From Biomphalaria glabrata (Eukaryota > Mollusca > Gastropoda > Planorbidae), in assembly GCF_947242115.1 (NCBI RefSeq), contig NC_074718.1:45548699-45612698 (forward strand): a stretch of 64,000 nucleotides of DNA, read 5' to 3'. A program made the position numbers and the translations under genes. Shown one piece after another: positions 52,301 through 63,360 of the stretch. The notes below the pieces were generated by a model that ran no database searches, had not been told where the DNA came from, and was given only the letters and a program-made list of their open reading frames with translations. Each line of letters starts with the position of its first letter. Position 1 is the stretch's first letter.

Positions 52301-53077
52301 TGTGACAATGTCGCAATGAATGAGCAGATCTAGAATCTAGAGTTGTAGTCTATAGTGAAGTGTTGTCTAGATCCTAGATAGATCTATCATACTCATAGTC
52401 ACGGTACTATGATATTGATAGTGACGATAGTTGTAGATTTAGAGAGATAGTTGATAGTACTAATAGTAGATACTAGATATCAGATATCTAGATCATAGTA
52501 TCAATAGTTAGTTAATAAAGTAAAGTTACTAGATCTAAGTCCCTAAGTATAGTATACTTAAAAAGTTAAATTTAATGATGACATTGATTATTGATCATGG
52601 ACATGATGTCTAATAGAAGATCTGACTCCCGAGATCTCAGTGACAGTGTACTGTACATTTTATAGAAACTAGGGTAATTATATATATACATATGTAATAT
52701 TGTGGTTATATCTTAAAATCTAAATGAATGGCTTACCAACAATAAAAAAAAAACTAAACTCCACTAGCTAGATTTATCTAGCAATCACTAAATCGTGTCC
52801 TTCGAAAGGGTAAACAGCAGTTTGTTACTTTGTGCCAGGTTTTATCTATATACAAAATAAAAAGCCAAATGGTGACTTTTAGAGAAAATAAATATAGCCA
52901 AAAGAAGCCAAAAAGCAAAATTGGATTTTTTTTCCCAGGGAGGGGGGTATGGAATAAAAAAAAAGGGGGGAGGGAGGCGATTGGTAAGTAATGCTGATAA
53001 ACTCCAGGGCCAGGCACTTAGACTACAAATATACAAGATGGATATATATTTTTTACCATACGATAATTTGTAATTTT

Positions 53078-53216
53078 ATCGGCCCCCGAAAGGAAAACCA
53101 GTGACTTGGCAGAATTTAAGTCATTGGTAAATATGCATGACTGAATGCATGACGCGTAGGACGCAATCATCTTCTTTTTTGAAGTAACGTCTGTATTAAG
53201 TAAGATAAGATAAAGA
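53078..53216 (+). mobile_element. LINE L-A 3' tail fragment
   Basis: Includes the codons for ARKTSDLAEFKSLV near the end of ORF2 and the same 3' tail (TAAGTAAGATAAGATAAAGA). Confidence 0.8.
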
Positions 53217-54086
53217 TAAAAATGTTTCATACTAAAAGTAACGTATATCGGTAGTTTAAAAGAAACTTAAAATCTAAAAATATTCACACACACAGAAGAA
53301 TGCCGTATATAAATATATATAGCAGGACCTTGGGGATCCAATAAAGAAAACGCCCCTGGTGTAGGTCAACTCCTCAACTTTTACATTTTTATTTTAAGTT
53401 TTCCCTCTTAGTCCTATCTTTATTGTTTTGTCAGTATAGACAGTATCAATGTACTTTTTTTTTTTTTTTTTTACAAAGCTAATATCTATCCATTCTGTCT
53501 GGTATAAATCTTGTTCACATTATTTTTCCCACTTCTCATTCTCTGAACAAGTTGAAACTCTGCACAGGTATATATTTTCAATGAAAACACGTGAATCAAT
53601 AAAAAAAAAAAAAACAAATTAGTTAATTACTTTTGTTTAATTAAAAAAGGATATAAATCTTGCAGTATGCTAGTAATTGTGCGGTACTTTCCCTATATAT
53701 ATATATTTTTAAAGTTTGTTTGTTTTTTTTCTTGTCTCCTTTAATATGTTCATATAAAAAGCCACGAATTGTTTTTTTTTTTATTTTTTTTTTCTTGTTT
53801 CACCAAACAATATTATTTTAATCTCATTATCTTGGCAGAGCATAGGAAACCTGTATGGAATAAAATAAAATAAAATTTTATGGTATCACAACAACAAATG
53901 TAAAAACCCTTGTTCAGAAATTGTTCATAGTTATTGTTTTCATTTGCTTGTCCTTTTTCCTGCCCTAGTCGCATGAAAGTGTCCGCATACATTTTAAGCC
54001 ATTCAATCCACATAGGCTTACATCTCACACGAAATGCCTGATCTCCGAAGTTTTGAAGGTCAGTGTCTTTATTTACCCTTTCAGTG

Positions 54087-54930
54087 GTGCAGGAATTTAC
54101 CTACTTGGGTTCAACAATTGTCAGTAACCTAGACTTAGACATCGAGTTGACAAAAAGGATAGGAAAAGCTACCATAGCATTGGCAAAACTCTCCAAGCGC
54201 GTCTGGGAAAATGGTAAATTGACCACAGCGACCAAAATCCTAGTCTACAACGCCTGTGTTGTGAGCACTCTCCTTTAAGGCATTGAAAGCTGGTCAACAT
54301 ACATGTACCAAGAGCACAGATTGAATAGTTTCCACTTGCGCTGCCTGAGACGCATAATGGGCATCTCTTGGAGGGACCATGTCTCCAATCAGGAAGTTTT
54401 AAGATTGGCCAATATGAACAGCATGTATGCTCTCCTGACACAAAGAAGATTACGCTGGCTCGGACATGTCACCCGCATGCCAGATGGTAGAATCCCGAAA
54501 GATATCTTATATGCTGAGCTTGTGGAAGAAGTCAGACCCAAGGGCCGCCCAAGACTAACATATAGAGATGTCTGCAAGCGAGACATGAGAGCCACAGGCA
54601 TCAGCGAAAGTATGTGGGAAAACATAGCCAAAGACCGAAATGCATGGAGACAGACTGTGCGTGCTGGGACAACCCTTGCTGAGAACAAAAGAATTGAAGC
54701 GGCCTTAATCAAGAGGGAAAAAAAGAAAGCTGCCCTGTCCGCTAGCCCTAAATCAGAGGCATACACATGTACGAATTGTGGCAAAGTCTGCCGTTCTAGA
54801 ATTGGCTTGATTAGCCACACCAGATTCTGCCCCGTCTCAAGATTAAGCCAAAACCAGTGACTCATTTGGGCGCATCCATTGCCTTTCGAGACAAAAGGAG
54901 CCATATAAAGTCCAACAGTTCTGGGACACA
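54087..54930 (+). mobile_element. LINE ORF2 C-terminus and 3' UTR (RTE-like, family L-B)
   Basis: Reads VQEFTYLGSTIVSNLDLD, RIGKATIALAKLSKRVWENG, a nonsense codon at 54,277 where the family has LLYG, LNSFHLRCLRRIMGISW, LLTQRRLRWLGHVTRMPDGR and GRPRLTYRDVCKRDM, and a terminal C-x2-C-x12-H-x3-C finger (CTNCGKVC...SHTRFC). The single stop and 5' truncation make it inactive. The rest is well preserved, so it is a relatively young insertion. The 3' end is near AAAGGAGCCATATAAAG. Confidence 0.9.
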
Positions 54931-57220
54931 TACACACACGGACGTTTTTATGGATGGTGTGTTGTCATTCTGAAACTGTGGGGGAGGCATGTGTATACAA
55001 TATCCTATGGAAGCCCAAAGGTTCCAAGAATGCTTTTGTTGGAGCGATTGAGTTCCTGAAACTGTTGTTATGTGCCACAAAGGGAGCTAATCAATACAAA
55101 AATTGTTCGTGTACTTACTCAGTCATAAGTCCCACGCCATTGTATAGAGGCTAAACTCTATTACTATGACCGCTTTCCCAAATCACTAGTAGAGAAAACT
55201 CCACAAGTTGACAGACCGGTACCGGTTTCCAGATGTTAACTTGTCATCAAACCAAGATTGAGGACACACAGCATTGTAGTGAGCTATGAGCAACTTAGAG
55301 GACTAGATATAATCTAAAATTAATTATGCATTCCAGTATGTCTGGTCTGGCGATAATTTTTTTCCCAATGAAGTCCCGGGACAACTAATCTCCACCAGTT
55401 GACACCGAGAGGTCCTGGAGTTCTGTTAGAATCACCACAGACTGAAAAGATAAAATATAGTATCTGTGAGCAATTTTTATTTATTTATTAATTTTTCTTT
55501 TTGTTAAATAGTCCCTAGTACAAATATAGCACCACGAGCCAATCCAACTTGGGATTATAAATCTCACACCAAAGGAATGTAAAAAAAAAATTCTTTGCCA
55601 TGTAACGCCTTCATTTGGTCAAACTCTTACCTTACAAAATTATAATAATAATAATAATACTTTTTTTTTTCATTTAGAGCAAAGATATGCTTAATAAATA
55701 TTGAAACCATCAGAGACAGAAAAATGATACAAGGATTAGCAAATTAACATCTATAGGGTAACTAACCAAGAATAAAATTAAATGCACACCAATACATACA
55801 TGACCGCACCACGTGAACAAACATATATATAATATATACACACAATTATCTAGTACAAGGGCTACAAAACAAGGCATCGAAGCTTCGAAGTTTAGAGTTT
55901 CCAAAAATTCCTGTTCATCCAGAATAAAAATTTTAATCGGCGATAACCTTCGTGTAGTAGGTCTAGATTCTATCACATAAAATGATTTTTCTTACTGATA
56001 TAACCAAATAAAATCATTAGTCGTTGTCTTGTACCTCAGATTGTTCATCTGTTAAATAAAAAAAAAAACGAAGCTTGTTTATCGAGCATATTTCAGATAG
56101 CTCAAATTAGTAAGCCAAATAGGCAAGGCTATCCACAGTGGACAGAAATGTGTCAAAATTTTCCAAATTAATTGGCCATGCTAGTTTTTTTTTTTTTTTT
56201 TAAAGCTATTTGTATAATTGGTCACTTGTAGGCCCACGTTACTCGATGCATTCAGTGGACCCAATCATTCATCTCATTAGAGTTTCAGTATCACTGGGTC
56301 ACTAGAATGTTATATTTAAAATAATAACCGGATCCAAATTGTTCTACTGAGATAAAACACACCGCTATGTGAAGAGTTGATTTTTTTTCTCCAGAACTTT
56401 TGTGACTTGAACGAAAAGAACTTAGTCTGAGAACATTAAGTAATGTAAGTTCAGATTTTTTTCACATCTGATATTTCACTAGGACTTTAACGTTTATCTT
56501 TTCAGCTTTTAGATTTGGATGTTGTATAACGTGAACGAAGTGTCAGGTTTGTTACAATAGAAATCTTCCCTTTAACGATCTCAGCTCTTCATACAGCTAT
56601 TTCTGAGCAGTCGTAAGCGGTAAGCTGCAGACTCTCGCGTTTGAAGTAACACCACTGACTCGCCGAGTTTGAACATTTCTGCTACAAATATAAGAATCTA
56701 GTGTCATGGCACAAGACGTAATTAATAATAAATTAAAACTCGAAATCTGACAGTTCGTGATATGGCTGACCGATTCGCCATTATGGGCCAGCCAATTTGC
56801 GAAATGGCCAGGGATGATCGGCCAACGTCAGCAGGAAATGGTTATGCGCAGATTTTGGGAGGGGGTTTAAGGCTTTATACGTAAATAATAATTACATGAT
56901 AAACTAACAAATAGGTATAAACTTAGTTTATTTTTAGAACATGATCAATTTCTATTATTATTTGTTACAACAAGATCATCATTTACGACATATCAAAGTG
57001 CACAGCAGATTGCTATTTTTAAATCTGCATCGAATTGTCGAATTGTTGAGCCATTGGTATTGTAATAGCATCAGGTGTAGGCTTGGACGCCGGTCAGTGA
57101 TTGTAGAGATGAATTCTGTATAAGAACTAAACTTTTGTTGGTTTAATTCATAAAGCGCTGGTTTGTGAGTGTGTATGTGTTTCGTGTGTGAATGTTGTTC
57201 GTATTTGCATAGTGTTCTTG

Positions 57221-57300
57221 TTACAGTGGTTACGTTAAGGTGGTCAAGTGTAGTCAAACTGAATTTACATTTGATTGAACCAATACAAATTATCTTATCC
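57221..57300 (+). repeat. Short dispersed repeat also found at 62,265-62,340
   Basis: GTTACAGTGGTTACGTTAAG, GGTCAAGTGTAGTCAAACTG and GAACCAATACAAATTATCTT parallel GTTACAGTAGTTAAGCTGTT and ACCAATAATAATTATCGTAT at 62,265. It may be another LINE 3' end with a TTATC-type tail. Family unknown. Confidence 0.5.
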
Positions 57301-57385
57301 ATCTTAAATCCCAAATCAAATGGACAAAAAAAAAAGTAATTTTCGCACCCAAAAGAATGCAGTTTAATACAAACACACATACAAA

Positions 57386-57548
57386 ACATATATGTTTGTA
57401 AAATGTTTGTTTGTAAAATGTTTGTTTGTAAAATGTTTGTTTGTAAAATGTTTGTTTGTAAAATGTTTTACATGTTTCGGATGTTCCTTCAGAGTTGAAG
57501 GTCCCGCAGGACGACGGGGGATGGGAGCGGGCAGGGTTTGAACCCTGG
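57386..57548 (-). mobile_element. SINE-1 copy, head cut off at the solo LTR
   Basis: Minus strand retains box B GGGTTCAAACCCTGCCCGC, CGTCGTCCTGCGGGACC, CTTCAACTCTGAAGGAACAT and an expanded tail in which TTTGTAAAATGTTTG is repeated five times. The tRNA-like head is missing because sequence switches to the LTR at 57,551. Confidence 0.85.
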
Positions 57549-57550
57549 AT

Positions 57551-57960
57551 ATGTATGTATTGTTACGGTCTTCTCTATCCAGTCCTTCTGCAAACACTGC
57601 CCAACAACACAACACATCTAAAACATCAACTTGACAACAACAGCCAATAAACACAGTTGGCTACAGTAACTTCAATGCTTTGCTACACAATAGAACTAAC
57701 TGCCTAACTAATCACTACTAGTCTCTCTCTGTCTACTTCTAGACTCGTACAGCTACATTTTCAAGGACTCACTTTTTAACACACAGTCCTTACTGCTTGC
57801 TGTCCTTCTAACTTCTTTCTAACACACTGTCTCTCGTCTGTAAAGGCGTTTTGGTCACATGACCATGACATTGGTCATATTGCGTGCATTAGCAGTAATG
57901 TCCCTTGTTCAACAGCCCTTGACCTGTGTGATTGGCCTGAATCATGTATGTCAGTATTTT
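57551..57960 (-). mobile_element. Solo LTR, family LTR-2, reverse orientation (fossil)
   Basis: Starts TGTTACGGTC (the reverse complement of an LTR end CGTAACA) and parallels the reverse complement of 19,877-20,468: AGTCTAGAAGTAGACAGAGA, TGAGTCCTTGAAAATG and GGTCATGTGACC words are shared. No internal sequence is present. The far end is blurred between 57,955 and 58,010. The two copies differ clearly, so the family is not young. Confidence 0.7.
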
Positions 57961-58228
57961 ATAGTAAATGAACTGCATAATATGACTAAAACATTTAGCG
58001 CCAAAAAGTCCTACTTCAAAACATCGCTCGATCCGAGGAATAATGCTCACAATGAAATCGATGTTAAATTAATTTTTTAAAAGTCACACAGGTGACAGAG
58101 GCAGGACATCCGCTTTAAAAGCAGCAAACTGAAAATTATCGTTTTAGAGAAAACCAACCTATATTACACGTGGATCTCCGCTACACCGCTCAACGATTAG
58201 TCTTGAATCAACACATTGCGAACACCCG

Positions 58229-58320
58229 GCATTTCGCGAAGTGGCCAAGGTAGAAAAACACGCGTAATTTCAAGCACATCGGGTATTGGCCACACGCCTC
58301 GGCCATTTTGCGAAATGCAC
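58229..58320. repeat. Imperfect inverted repeat just upstream of the SLC6 start
   Basis: Arms GGCATTTCGCGAAGTGGCCA and the reverse complement of TCGGCCATTTTGCGAAATGC, about 18 of 22 bases matching and about 45 bases apart. A related word, TTTGCGAAATGGCCAG, is at 56,805, so this may be a dispersed element rather than a regulatory site. Confidence 0.6.
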
Positions 58321-58467
58321 AATAGTGTATGGGGTTTGCGTAGGCCAAATGTAGGCCTATTGGGAAGCACTGACTTGCAGGGGTAACCATCGAGTTTAAT
58401 ATAAAACACAAACACACACACTTATTCTGGATGCTTTATTTTTAATGTGACTACTTTTTGTTTGAAG

Positions 58468-58621
58468 ATGATGGAGTCATCTCTCAGTGGTTCTAATGCA
58501 GATCTTTTGGAGCGGACCGGATGGAAGAACCAAATGGAATTCTTTTTCTCCTGTGTGGGGTACGCTGTAGGCCTGGGCAACATTTGGAGGTTTCCTTATT
58601 TGGCTTTTCAATACGGTGGAG
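58468..58621 (+). CDS. SLC6 exon 1: N-terminus and TM1
   Basis: [19 protein letters not shown] then [18 protein letters not shown]. The N-tail before TM1 is short, and bases just upstream (TTTTTGTTTGAAG) look like an acceptor, so a further upstream coding exon is possible. Donor GAG|GTTTGT. Confidence 0.9.
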
Positions 58622-61402
58622 GTTTGTTTACTGTTAGTGTAAGATTTTTGTTGACGGATAGACAGACAGATTGATCAATAAATTGATTGCATAATAGTTT
58701 TAATTATTGACAGGTGCCTTCCTGATACCTTACACTATTTCACTGGCTCTCTGTGGACTTCCCTTGTTTTTCATGGAACTTGCCTTTGGTCAGTTTGCTT
58801 CTGTTGGACCCATAACAATTTGGAGAGTGTGTCCTCTTTTTCAAGGTACTTTGTTTTGTAATTTTAAATTTGAAAGGACAGAAACAAGGAATGGATTGAT
58901 CAACCTGGCATCTAACTTGATAGGTTACTTACTTACTTACTTACTGACTTAGGTCCTCCCGCGCCGTTCGGCGCATAGGGCGTCAAGCTGTCTCGACTCC
59001 CAGTTCGGCATAGGATTTTCTTGAGACCCGATCTGTATAACTGACTCCAAAATCCGCCTCAGCCATTTTTTGTTGAGCCACTTTGGTCTTTTCTCAACTT
59101 GAGAGGTTAAACAACCAAAACTTGTGAATCAAAAAGTCACGTTAATGGGTTCAGTTTAACTAAAATGTGTGTTTGGCTGAGCTAATTAGCTGTTGGAATC
59201 AGTTGACCACAATGAATGTCGTTAAACGCTAGAAATGTAGATTATTACGACATTGATTTTTACGACATTGATTTAATCCTCCTTAGCACTTTCAGCATTG
59301 TACCAGTTAGTCTCCAAGAAGAAACGAATACATCTGAAAAAAATAGTCCGCACAGTTGATAGTAGGCTAGATATTTTTAGCCCTTTCATCAGTGTACGAT
59401 CAGATTGTAGGCAACTTTTGTAAATATACACCAACCGTGACTTCGAAGTGCTGCCTCAAATATTGACGCTAATTTTTTTCCCACTGCTTTTTACTGTTTT
59501 CCAAAATAAAATAAAAACGCCAGTCTTCATCAGGAATCGAAACTCGGGATCACAGGAAAGAGTGTAAATTTAACAAATAAACTTGTTCATTTTTTTTTTA
59601 AAATTATTTCTCTCAAGCGTTAAAAGACGGGCGACAGAAAGAATGAAATGTAGCAGCTAGATTTAATGCTTGACTCACATGTACTTTAGTAATTAATGCA
59701 TTCGCAAATCATTAAGGAAAACTTACGTAGGCAGGCGTCAGTCAAATTTGACTTGTAAAAAAATGTTTGACATGTTTCGGATGTTTCTCCAGAGTTGAAG
59801 ATAGTTTACTTCCTAGTCCAAACCTCCCGCAGGACGACTGGGAATGATAGCGGGAAGGGTCTGAACCCGGGACCATCGATAAATCCAAACAACAGTCCAG
59901 CGCGCAAACCGCACGAACAGGCAGCCATCCTAACTTGTATACAAGTATCAGGCGTTTATTCAGGAATGAAGATTAATATGTCAAAGCCCAAAGTAACATC
60001 TGTATCATATAAGATAAGATAAGGGAAGGGAAGTGTGCGGACTTGGTTCGAATGTGCAGGGCTCATGACAACATCGTGACCACTTTTGAAATAAATATCT
60101 TTGATCAGCAGGACACCATGGACTGACACATCCTAAGAATTGATGCCGTACAATTGTGTACCCCCACCCTTTTAAACAACAACAACAAAAACAACAACAA
60201 CAAAAACAACAACAACAAAACGGATTGAACACTCAGCAGAATGCAGCTCTCCTATCATAAGAGTTAAATTTTTCATGCTTCAACGCAAAAGAAAGAAAAT
60301 TGTTTGAATAATGGACCTCATTCACCAATCGTAAACAAACAACATTTAGCCACGTGGTGCTCTATCTCTTCTATATAATTTACAATCTCTTGTTTAATTC
60401 ATGATGGTTGTCACGTGACAGTTTTTTTCCGTTGTTTTATCAATAAGATCACGTGACTAAATGTTGTTTGTTTACGATTGGTGAATGAGGTCCATTGGAC
60501 TGATAACATCAAAGCAACAAGAAACCAAAATGATCTGGTCATTATTAACTCTTTCTCTCCGTAATTATTTACCACATTCTGATGGAATCAACGCTGGTAT
60601 CGTCCGTTAGGAGAGAAAGAGTTAAGTCGCACAGAGCAATTGTGTAGCATCTATTCGTATTGGTAAATTCTAGATTTTATATGAATATTGTTACGACTCT
60701 CACTCTGCAAACTGCACCACACGACACTACCAACTAAAGAACTTGACAACTCAGGGCTCCAAAATAACGCAAAACTTGAATGTCCAATAAATCACAGCCA
60801 ATACTGTACAGTTGGCAACAAAGTAACATTGGCGTACAGCAGCTTTGCTGTAGATAACCACTGCGTCGTATCAACTCTGTAAAGCTGTATCAAGCTCTTC
60901 TGACTCTCCGCCTCTTCCTGGATTTACACTCAATTCTCTGTTACGGACTTGCGATGTTTCTTGAAACTGTGACACTGGTGTAGCGCTGGCCTGGGGCGAT
61001 TAGTGTCGGCTGACTAAACACACACTACTGCCCTATCACCATCACGTCCAGTTATAAAATATATTTTTTTAAAAATATAAACATGGTAGCTAATTTTTCA
61101 ATAGATATGACGTCAGTCGTAAAAATAATAATGTATTGAGTATTAAAATAAGCATATTTGATTTCATTTTTTTAATATTACAGGTATCGGAATCGCCATG
61201 GTCCTAATAACCTTCATGGTCTGCCTTTATTACAATGTCATCATTCTATATGGGATGTACTACTGTGTGGTATCGTTGGTCTCTCTGGATACAGTATTGC
61301 CTTGGTCCACCTGTGACAACTCCTGGAACACTAAATATTGTGTCACAGAAAAACTGAACATTGTCAACATGTCAGAACAGCAGGCAGTCAACTCTACATT
61401 AG
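58468..61402 (+). CDS. SLC6 Na+/Cl--coupled transporter, glycine-transporter-like, first 3 coding exons (partial)
   Basis: A 12-TM plasma-membrane symporter of the LeuT-fold SLC6 family that takes up amino acids or related transmitters. The three exons (58,468-58,621; 58,714-58,845; 61,184-61,402) join in phase and give 168 residues. TM1 carries the ion-site signature [15 protein letters not shown], and the unwound GGGAFLIPY follows. TM2 has [15 protein letters not shown], closest to glycine transporters (PLFFMELSFGQFAS). TM3 has [22 protein letters not shown]2 begins [15 protein letters not shown] (GlyT: LPWxxCxNPWNTxxC), with the paired Cys and an N-glycosylation-type NMS/NST. The rest lies beyond the window. 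The substrate cannot be fixed without TM6 and TM8; invertebrates have many lineage-specific SLC6 members. Confidence 0.93.
58714..58845 (+). CDS. SLC6 exon 2: TM1b-TM2
   Basis: [20 protein letters not shown] and [19 protein letters not shown], ending CPLFQ. Acceptor GACAG, donor AAG|GTACTT. Confidence 0.96.
58922..59105 (-). mobile_element. LINE-like 3' end with (TAAG)n tail, SLC6 intron 2
   Basis: Minus strand reads AGGCGGATTTTGGAGTCAGT, GAGACAGCTTGACGCCCTAT and GCGCCGAACGGCGCGGGAGG (a GC-rich palindromic core GGCGC), then a TCAGTAAGTAAGTAAGTAAG tail. The tetranucleotide tail and constant end suggest a retroelement. Family not recognised. Confidence 0.55.
59755..59932 (-). mobile_element. 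SINE-1 copy, SLC6 intron 2
   Basis: Minus strand: GGATGGCTGCCTGTTCGTGC, CGGGTTCAGACCCTTCCCGC, CAGTCGTCCTGCGGGAGGTT and a CATGTCAAACATTTTTTTAC tail. It is followed by a short L-A LINE tail at 59,990-60,025. Confidence 0.88.
60311..60495. mobile_element. 185-bp MITE with 46-bp inverted ends
   Basis: Ends ATGGACCTCATTCACCAATC... and its reverse complement form 46-bp inverted repeats with one mismatch, each closing in a CACGTG word. The 93-bp middle is AT-rich and non-coding. A clear target duplication was not found, so the superfamily is open. A transcript would fold into a long hairpin. Confidence 0.88.
60545..60625 (+). mobile_element. TTAA MITE, whole
   Basis: 81 bp from TTAA to TTAA with 12-bp perfect inverted ends CTCTTTCTCTCC. 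The interior ACCACATTCTGATGGAATCA is the reverse complement of the copy at 47,875. Confidence 0.87.
60689..61056 (-). mobile_element. Solo LTR related to the ATP10 intron 1 element (fossil)
   Basis: Starts TGTTACGACTCTCACT and follows the reverse complement of the intron 1 LTR with gaps: CTCTGCAAACTGCACCA, AAGAACTTGACAA, CAGGGCTCCAAAATAACG, CAGCCAATACTGTACA and GGCCTGGGGCGAT are shared. It ends near CCAGTTATAA. It is about half the length of the intact LTR and clearly diverged, so it is much older. It lies in SLC6 intron 2, about 130 bases before exon 3. Confidence 0.85.
61184..61402 (+). CDS. SLC6 exon 3: TM3 and start of EL2
   Basis: [33 protein letters not shown] and [11 protein letters not shown]. 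Acceptor TATTACAG, donor TTAG|GTTAGT. Confidence 0.96.
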
Positions 61403-61589
61403 GTTAGTCCTGGTGATAGTTTTAGTGTTTTATACTACATTTCAATAGGTACAAAATACAAATAACGTATATTTTTTTCATCAGGTTCTTATATTCTTCT
61501 TATCTTATAAATTACAGACGTTCCTTTAACAGAGAAGATAATTACGTCCTACGCATATTCACGTATTGATATAGTCGTGCAAAAAAAAA

Positions 61590-61768
61590 AAATAAATGTT
61601 TAAATGTTTCGGCTGTTCCTTCAAAGTTGAATATAATTTACCCTCCAGCAGGACGACGGGGGGTGGGGTGGGGGTGGCGCAGCGGTCAGTGTATAAACCC
61701 GGGACCATCGAGAAGTCCGAACGATAGCTCGCATTGTGCACCACACGACAAGACAGCCACGCGCATGT
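61590..61768 (-). mobile_element. SINE-1 copy, diverged
   Basis: Minus strand: GTGGCTGTCTTGTCGTGTGG, CCCGGGTTTATACACTGACC (box B degraded), CCCCGTCGTCCTGCTGGAGG and CAACTTTGAAGGAACAGCCG. Confidence 0.8.
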
Positions 61769-62332
61769 TAGGGGCCCAAACTCTGTCAAATATTTGGTTT
61801 TACTGTTCTGAATTATTATTATTTTTTTTTTGCTTTTTTTTTTCATGCCTTAAATCTTTGTATAAAAATGTCAAATAAGTAACGAAGTTTGATTAATTCT
61901 AATCAAGTCTATTTTGTTGCTTACATACACTGGTTGTAACAACTCATTGAGCAAAACTTGCTTTTTCGTTAGGACCATTTGATCATGTCGGTGTAGGGCT
62001 TAGTGGATCGGCTCTAGACAACTCTTTCATCTATCTGTTGTCAAGATAGACAACTTTCTGTACACATATAGCAACTTGATAAGGTGCAACATTTTTATAT
62101 AATAATTATAATAATAATAATTACAATATTTCTAAGACAATGCGTTATTTCTAAATAGACCCTTGCCTTAATTAGCATTAATGTTGGTAACTTGTTTTTT
62201 TTAGGGTCCTTTTAATTACTGTATTTCCTAACTGACCTTATCCTTACGAGATTTTAAATAATATCAATTTGTTACAGTAGTTAAGCTGTTGAGGCGGTCA
62301 ATTGTAGTCTAACATTTGTTTGGACCAATAAT

Positions 62333-62760
62333 AATTATCGTATCTTATCTTATCTTCTTATCTTCTTATCATAGAAATCTTCTTATCATAGAAATTGTTC
62401 ATTAAGTAATATGTTCATTATTTAGATTTTTATTAATTTCTAAAATCCGGTCTTGTTTCCAAAAAAAATTTTGAAAACAAATAATGCTTATGTATTTGTA
62501 TTTGAATTAATTAATTATTGTTCTCTAGTTGTTAATTGACACTATTTTGAACTAATCTTATCTTTAAAATTAATTGACATAAATAAAGTTTTTTATAAGC
62601 TTAGTTGTTTTTTTAATTAGAAACGTATAGCCTACTCTGCTAAGTCATTGGTTATCTTGACTGATACAGGCTAATCGTTCCATGCTCTAATGGCACTGGG
62701 AAAGAAGAAGCACGTGTACGAATTTGTCCTAGCGCATGGAATAAGAAATTTGTCTTTTTA
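62333..62760 (-). mobile_element. LINE L-A fragment with TTATC-type tail
   Basis: TATCGTATCTTATCTTATCT at the left and the antisense of the AVRAWNGLPE region (CTAATCGTTCCATGCTCTAA, GGGAAAGAAGAAGCACGTG) at 62,630-62,760. The AT-rich sequence between may be a second insertion, so the two parts may not be one event. Confidence 0.5.
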
Positions 62761-63234
62761 AATTACATGCATCCCACAGCGTTCTCATTTTTTTTTGTGT
62801 GTCGTAGTCTACGGCAAACCATTTAGTGCCGGTTCAACAATTTACAACCTCACGTACGCGTGTTTTCTTCAGTATAAACAGTACAAAAAAAAGTGTGGTC
62901 GAAACGAACTGGATGGACACAGCATATATCAAAATGTGGTCAAGAGCTGATTGTTTTCTTGTGAATGTGACAATATGGAGCTTTCTAACGCCTTACTCTC
63001 CCCAGTCCCAGTGATCAGTCTTGCTCCCAGCATGCAGTTTAGTTTTACGATTTGCCAGGAGCCAAAAATAAACTAAAAACAAAAACAATTTAAGAAAAAA
63101 ATAATAAAATCAAAGTTTATATATTGAGTGGAATTGCAGTAATTATTTAGAATTGATCATGTTATTAATTTTAAAAAGATCTAGACTAGCAATAATAAAT
63201 GTGTACAATTGGAAATATTTTGATTAGTTGTTAT

Positions 63235-63360
63235 TGTTTGGTGCAACTTTCATGCTTACAGCATGCGCTATTGTGCAATCTTTTTTGTGGACCAGTAGAG
63301 GGGACGGGGCTGTGGAAGGGGTATCTGGGAGAAGGTTTCCTTGCTGCCGTTTCAAGCTTT
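63235..63360 (-). mobile_element. SINE-2 copy, partial
   Basis: Plus strand CAACTTTCATGCTTACAGCA, TTTGTGGACCAGTAGAGGGG and GGGTATCTGGGAGAAGGTTT match the right half of SINE-2. The tRNA-like head is missing. Confidence 0.7.

Larger units (their letters stand above)
50902..58467. other. Intergenic region between UQCRQ and the SLC6 gene (divergent)
   Basis: About 7.5 kb with no recognised host coding exon. It holds LINE pieces (50,945; 51,783; 52,205; 53,078; 54,087), a SINE-1 (51,290; 57,386), (TA)n tracts, AGATCTAG-rich DNA (51,200-52,600) and a solo LTR (57,551). The stretch 54,950-57,300 is AT-rich without anything I can name. Promoters of both genes should lie at the two ends. Confidence 0.6.

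Noticed and set aside
55710-55976. 88-codon minus ORF (MIESRPTTRRLSPIKIF...)
   Set aside because: The first third looks protein-like but the rest is hydrophobic AT-rich translation. There is no family match and no splice evidence.
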